A stretch of 64,000 bases of DNA from Paludibacteraceae bacterium (lineage in GTDB: Bacteria > Bacteroidota > Bacteroidia > Bacteroidales > Paludibacteraceae): the NCBI GenBank assembly GCA_017527495.1, contig JAFXPY010000014.1, positions 18,303 through 82,302 on the forward strand, written 5' to 3'. Below the pieces are notes generated by a model. That model did no database searches, had not been told where the DNA came from, and saw only the letters and a program-made list of their open reading frames with translations. Shown here piece by piece: positions 63,689-64,000 of the stretch (position 1 is the first letter of the stretch; each line of letters starts with the position of its first letter). A program made the translations under genes and the position numbers.

Positions 63689-63712
63689 CAATAAAACACT
63701 GATGAATATCTC

Positions 63713-63749
63713 TCAGCCATTGAAGTGATTCAATGGCTGATTTTTTTTC
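63713..63749 (+). terminator. Intrinsic terminator after the secreted nuclease
   Basis: A 12-bp perfect stem (63713-63724 with 63729-63740) with a 4-base loop is followed by eight T. Confidence 0.92.
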
Positions 63750-63770
63750 TTTTATTGTCCGATAAAAATG

Positions 63771-63953
63771 AATTTCCCGTTAGGAAATATATTTTAATAG
63801 CATAATATCGTAATTTCATATCGCGATTTCCCGTTAGGGAATTTCTCTTAAACTCTTGATTTATATTGATTAAAAGAAATTTCCTACGGAAAAAATATCG
63901 AATTAAAATCTTTATTCTCTATTAAAAGAAAACTCCTACGGAGTATATCGAAA
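63771..63953. repeat. Second type of intergenic hairpin cluster
   Basis: Four short palindromes at 63772-63788, 63826-63842, 63880-63892 and 63932-63944. The first two have CCCGTTAGG-type centres and the last two CCTACGG-type, so GTTAG appears on one strand and GTAG on the other. The last two lie in repeated contexts (ATTAAAAGAAA before, ATATCGAA after). It has the same plan as the elements at 16.3 and 33.5 kb but a different sequence. No gene is seen in the final 310 bases. Confidence 0.8.
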
Positions 63954-64000
63954 ACATAAGTCCCCTCATAGATTAATATTTATATCGGCTTGATTGGCAA

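Overview
The window looks like chromosomal DNA of a Bacteroidales-type member of the Bacteroidota. Several signs agree. Promoters have the Bacteroidota form (TTTG, a gap of 19-20 bases, then TAnnTTTG). Secreted proteins end in type IX secretion (Por) sorting tails. There is a fused MurF-alanine racemase, and there are families typical of the phylum (DUF5686, DUF2723, DUF4465, NhaD, an OmpP1/FadL-like barrel). The genus cannot be named from the sequence. No tRNA, rRNA, CRISPR array, phage or intact insertion sequence was found. The only RNA gene seen is rnpB.

Layout. 1-6.5 kb (+): a PspC/GIN-domain membrane protein cut by the window edge, lepA, nhaD, a Wzz-like membrane protein and a ComF-type phosphoribosyltransferase. 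6.5-16.3 kb (+): four secreted proteins built from a shared kit (an N-terminal beta module, OB-fold-like repeats of about 118 residues, a sorting tail), with a DNA alkylation repair gene between the first two. 16.3-16.6 kb: a hairpin-rich dispersed element. 16.6-26.8 kb: recX-prmC (-), ribD, an M23 peptidase and a lipoprotein (+), then a minus-strand run of an FAD/Fe-S oxidoreductase, an HD protein, fmt, a small outer-membrane protein and nadK. 26.8-27.4 kb: an AT-rich gap, possibly origin-related, before dnaA (+) and murF-alr (+). 31.3-44.3 kb (-): an MFS transporter, pssA, a second copy of the dispersed element, DUF2723, nitroreductase, menA, tex, menG/ubiE, an alpha-amylase-family lipoprotein and an Lrp-type regulator. 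44.5-63.7 kb (+): rnpB, YihY, a small secreted protein coupled to an OmpP1-like barrel, a WYL-like protein, DUF389, an M16 protease, a DUF5686 protein, rsgA, two glycosyltransferases, mutS2 and a secreted endonuclease I. The last 230 bases are another hairpin cluster.

How genes fit together. Much of the window is housekeeping: translation (lepA, prmC, fmt, rsgA, rnpB), cofactors (ribD, nadK, menA, menG), envelope (murF-alr, pssA, M23 peptidase) and DNA maintenance (dnaA, recX, mutS2, alkylation repair). The accessory part is the secreted repeat-protein cluster and the secreted nuclease, which share a sorting-tail type.

The most unusual signals are non-coding. Short tandem repeats of period 7 abut or overlap the stop codons of at least six unrelated genes, always purine-rich on the coding strand, and most units carry TGA, TAA or TAG. 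A period-9 array lies between murF-alr and the MFS gene and stays open in the MFS frame. A roughly 300-bp four-hairpin element with inverted ends occurs twice. I cannot say from the sequence alone whether these are undescribed.
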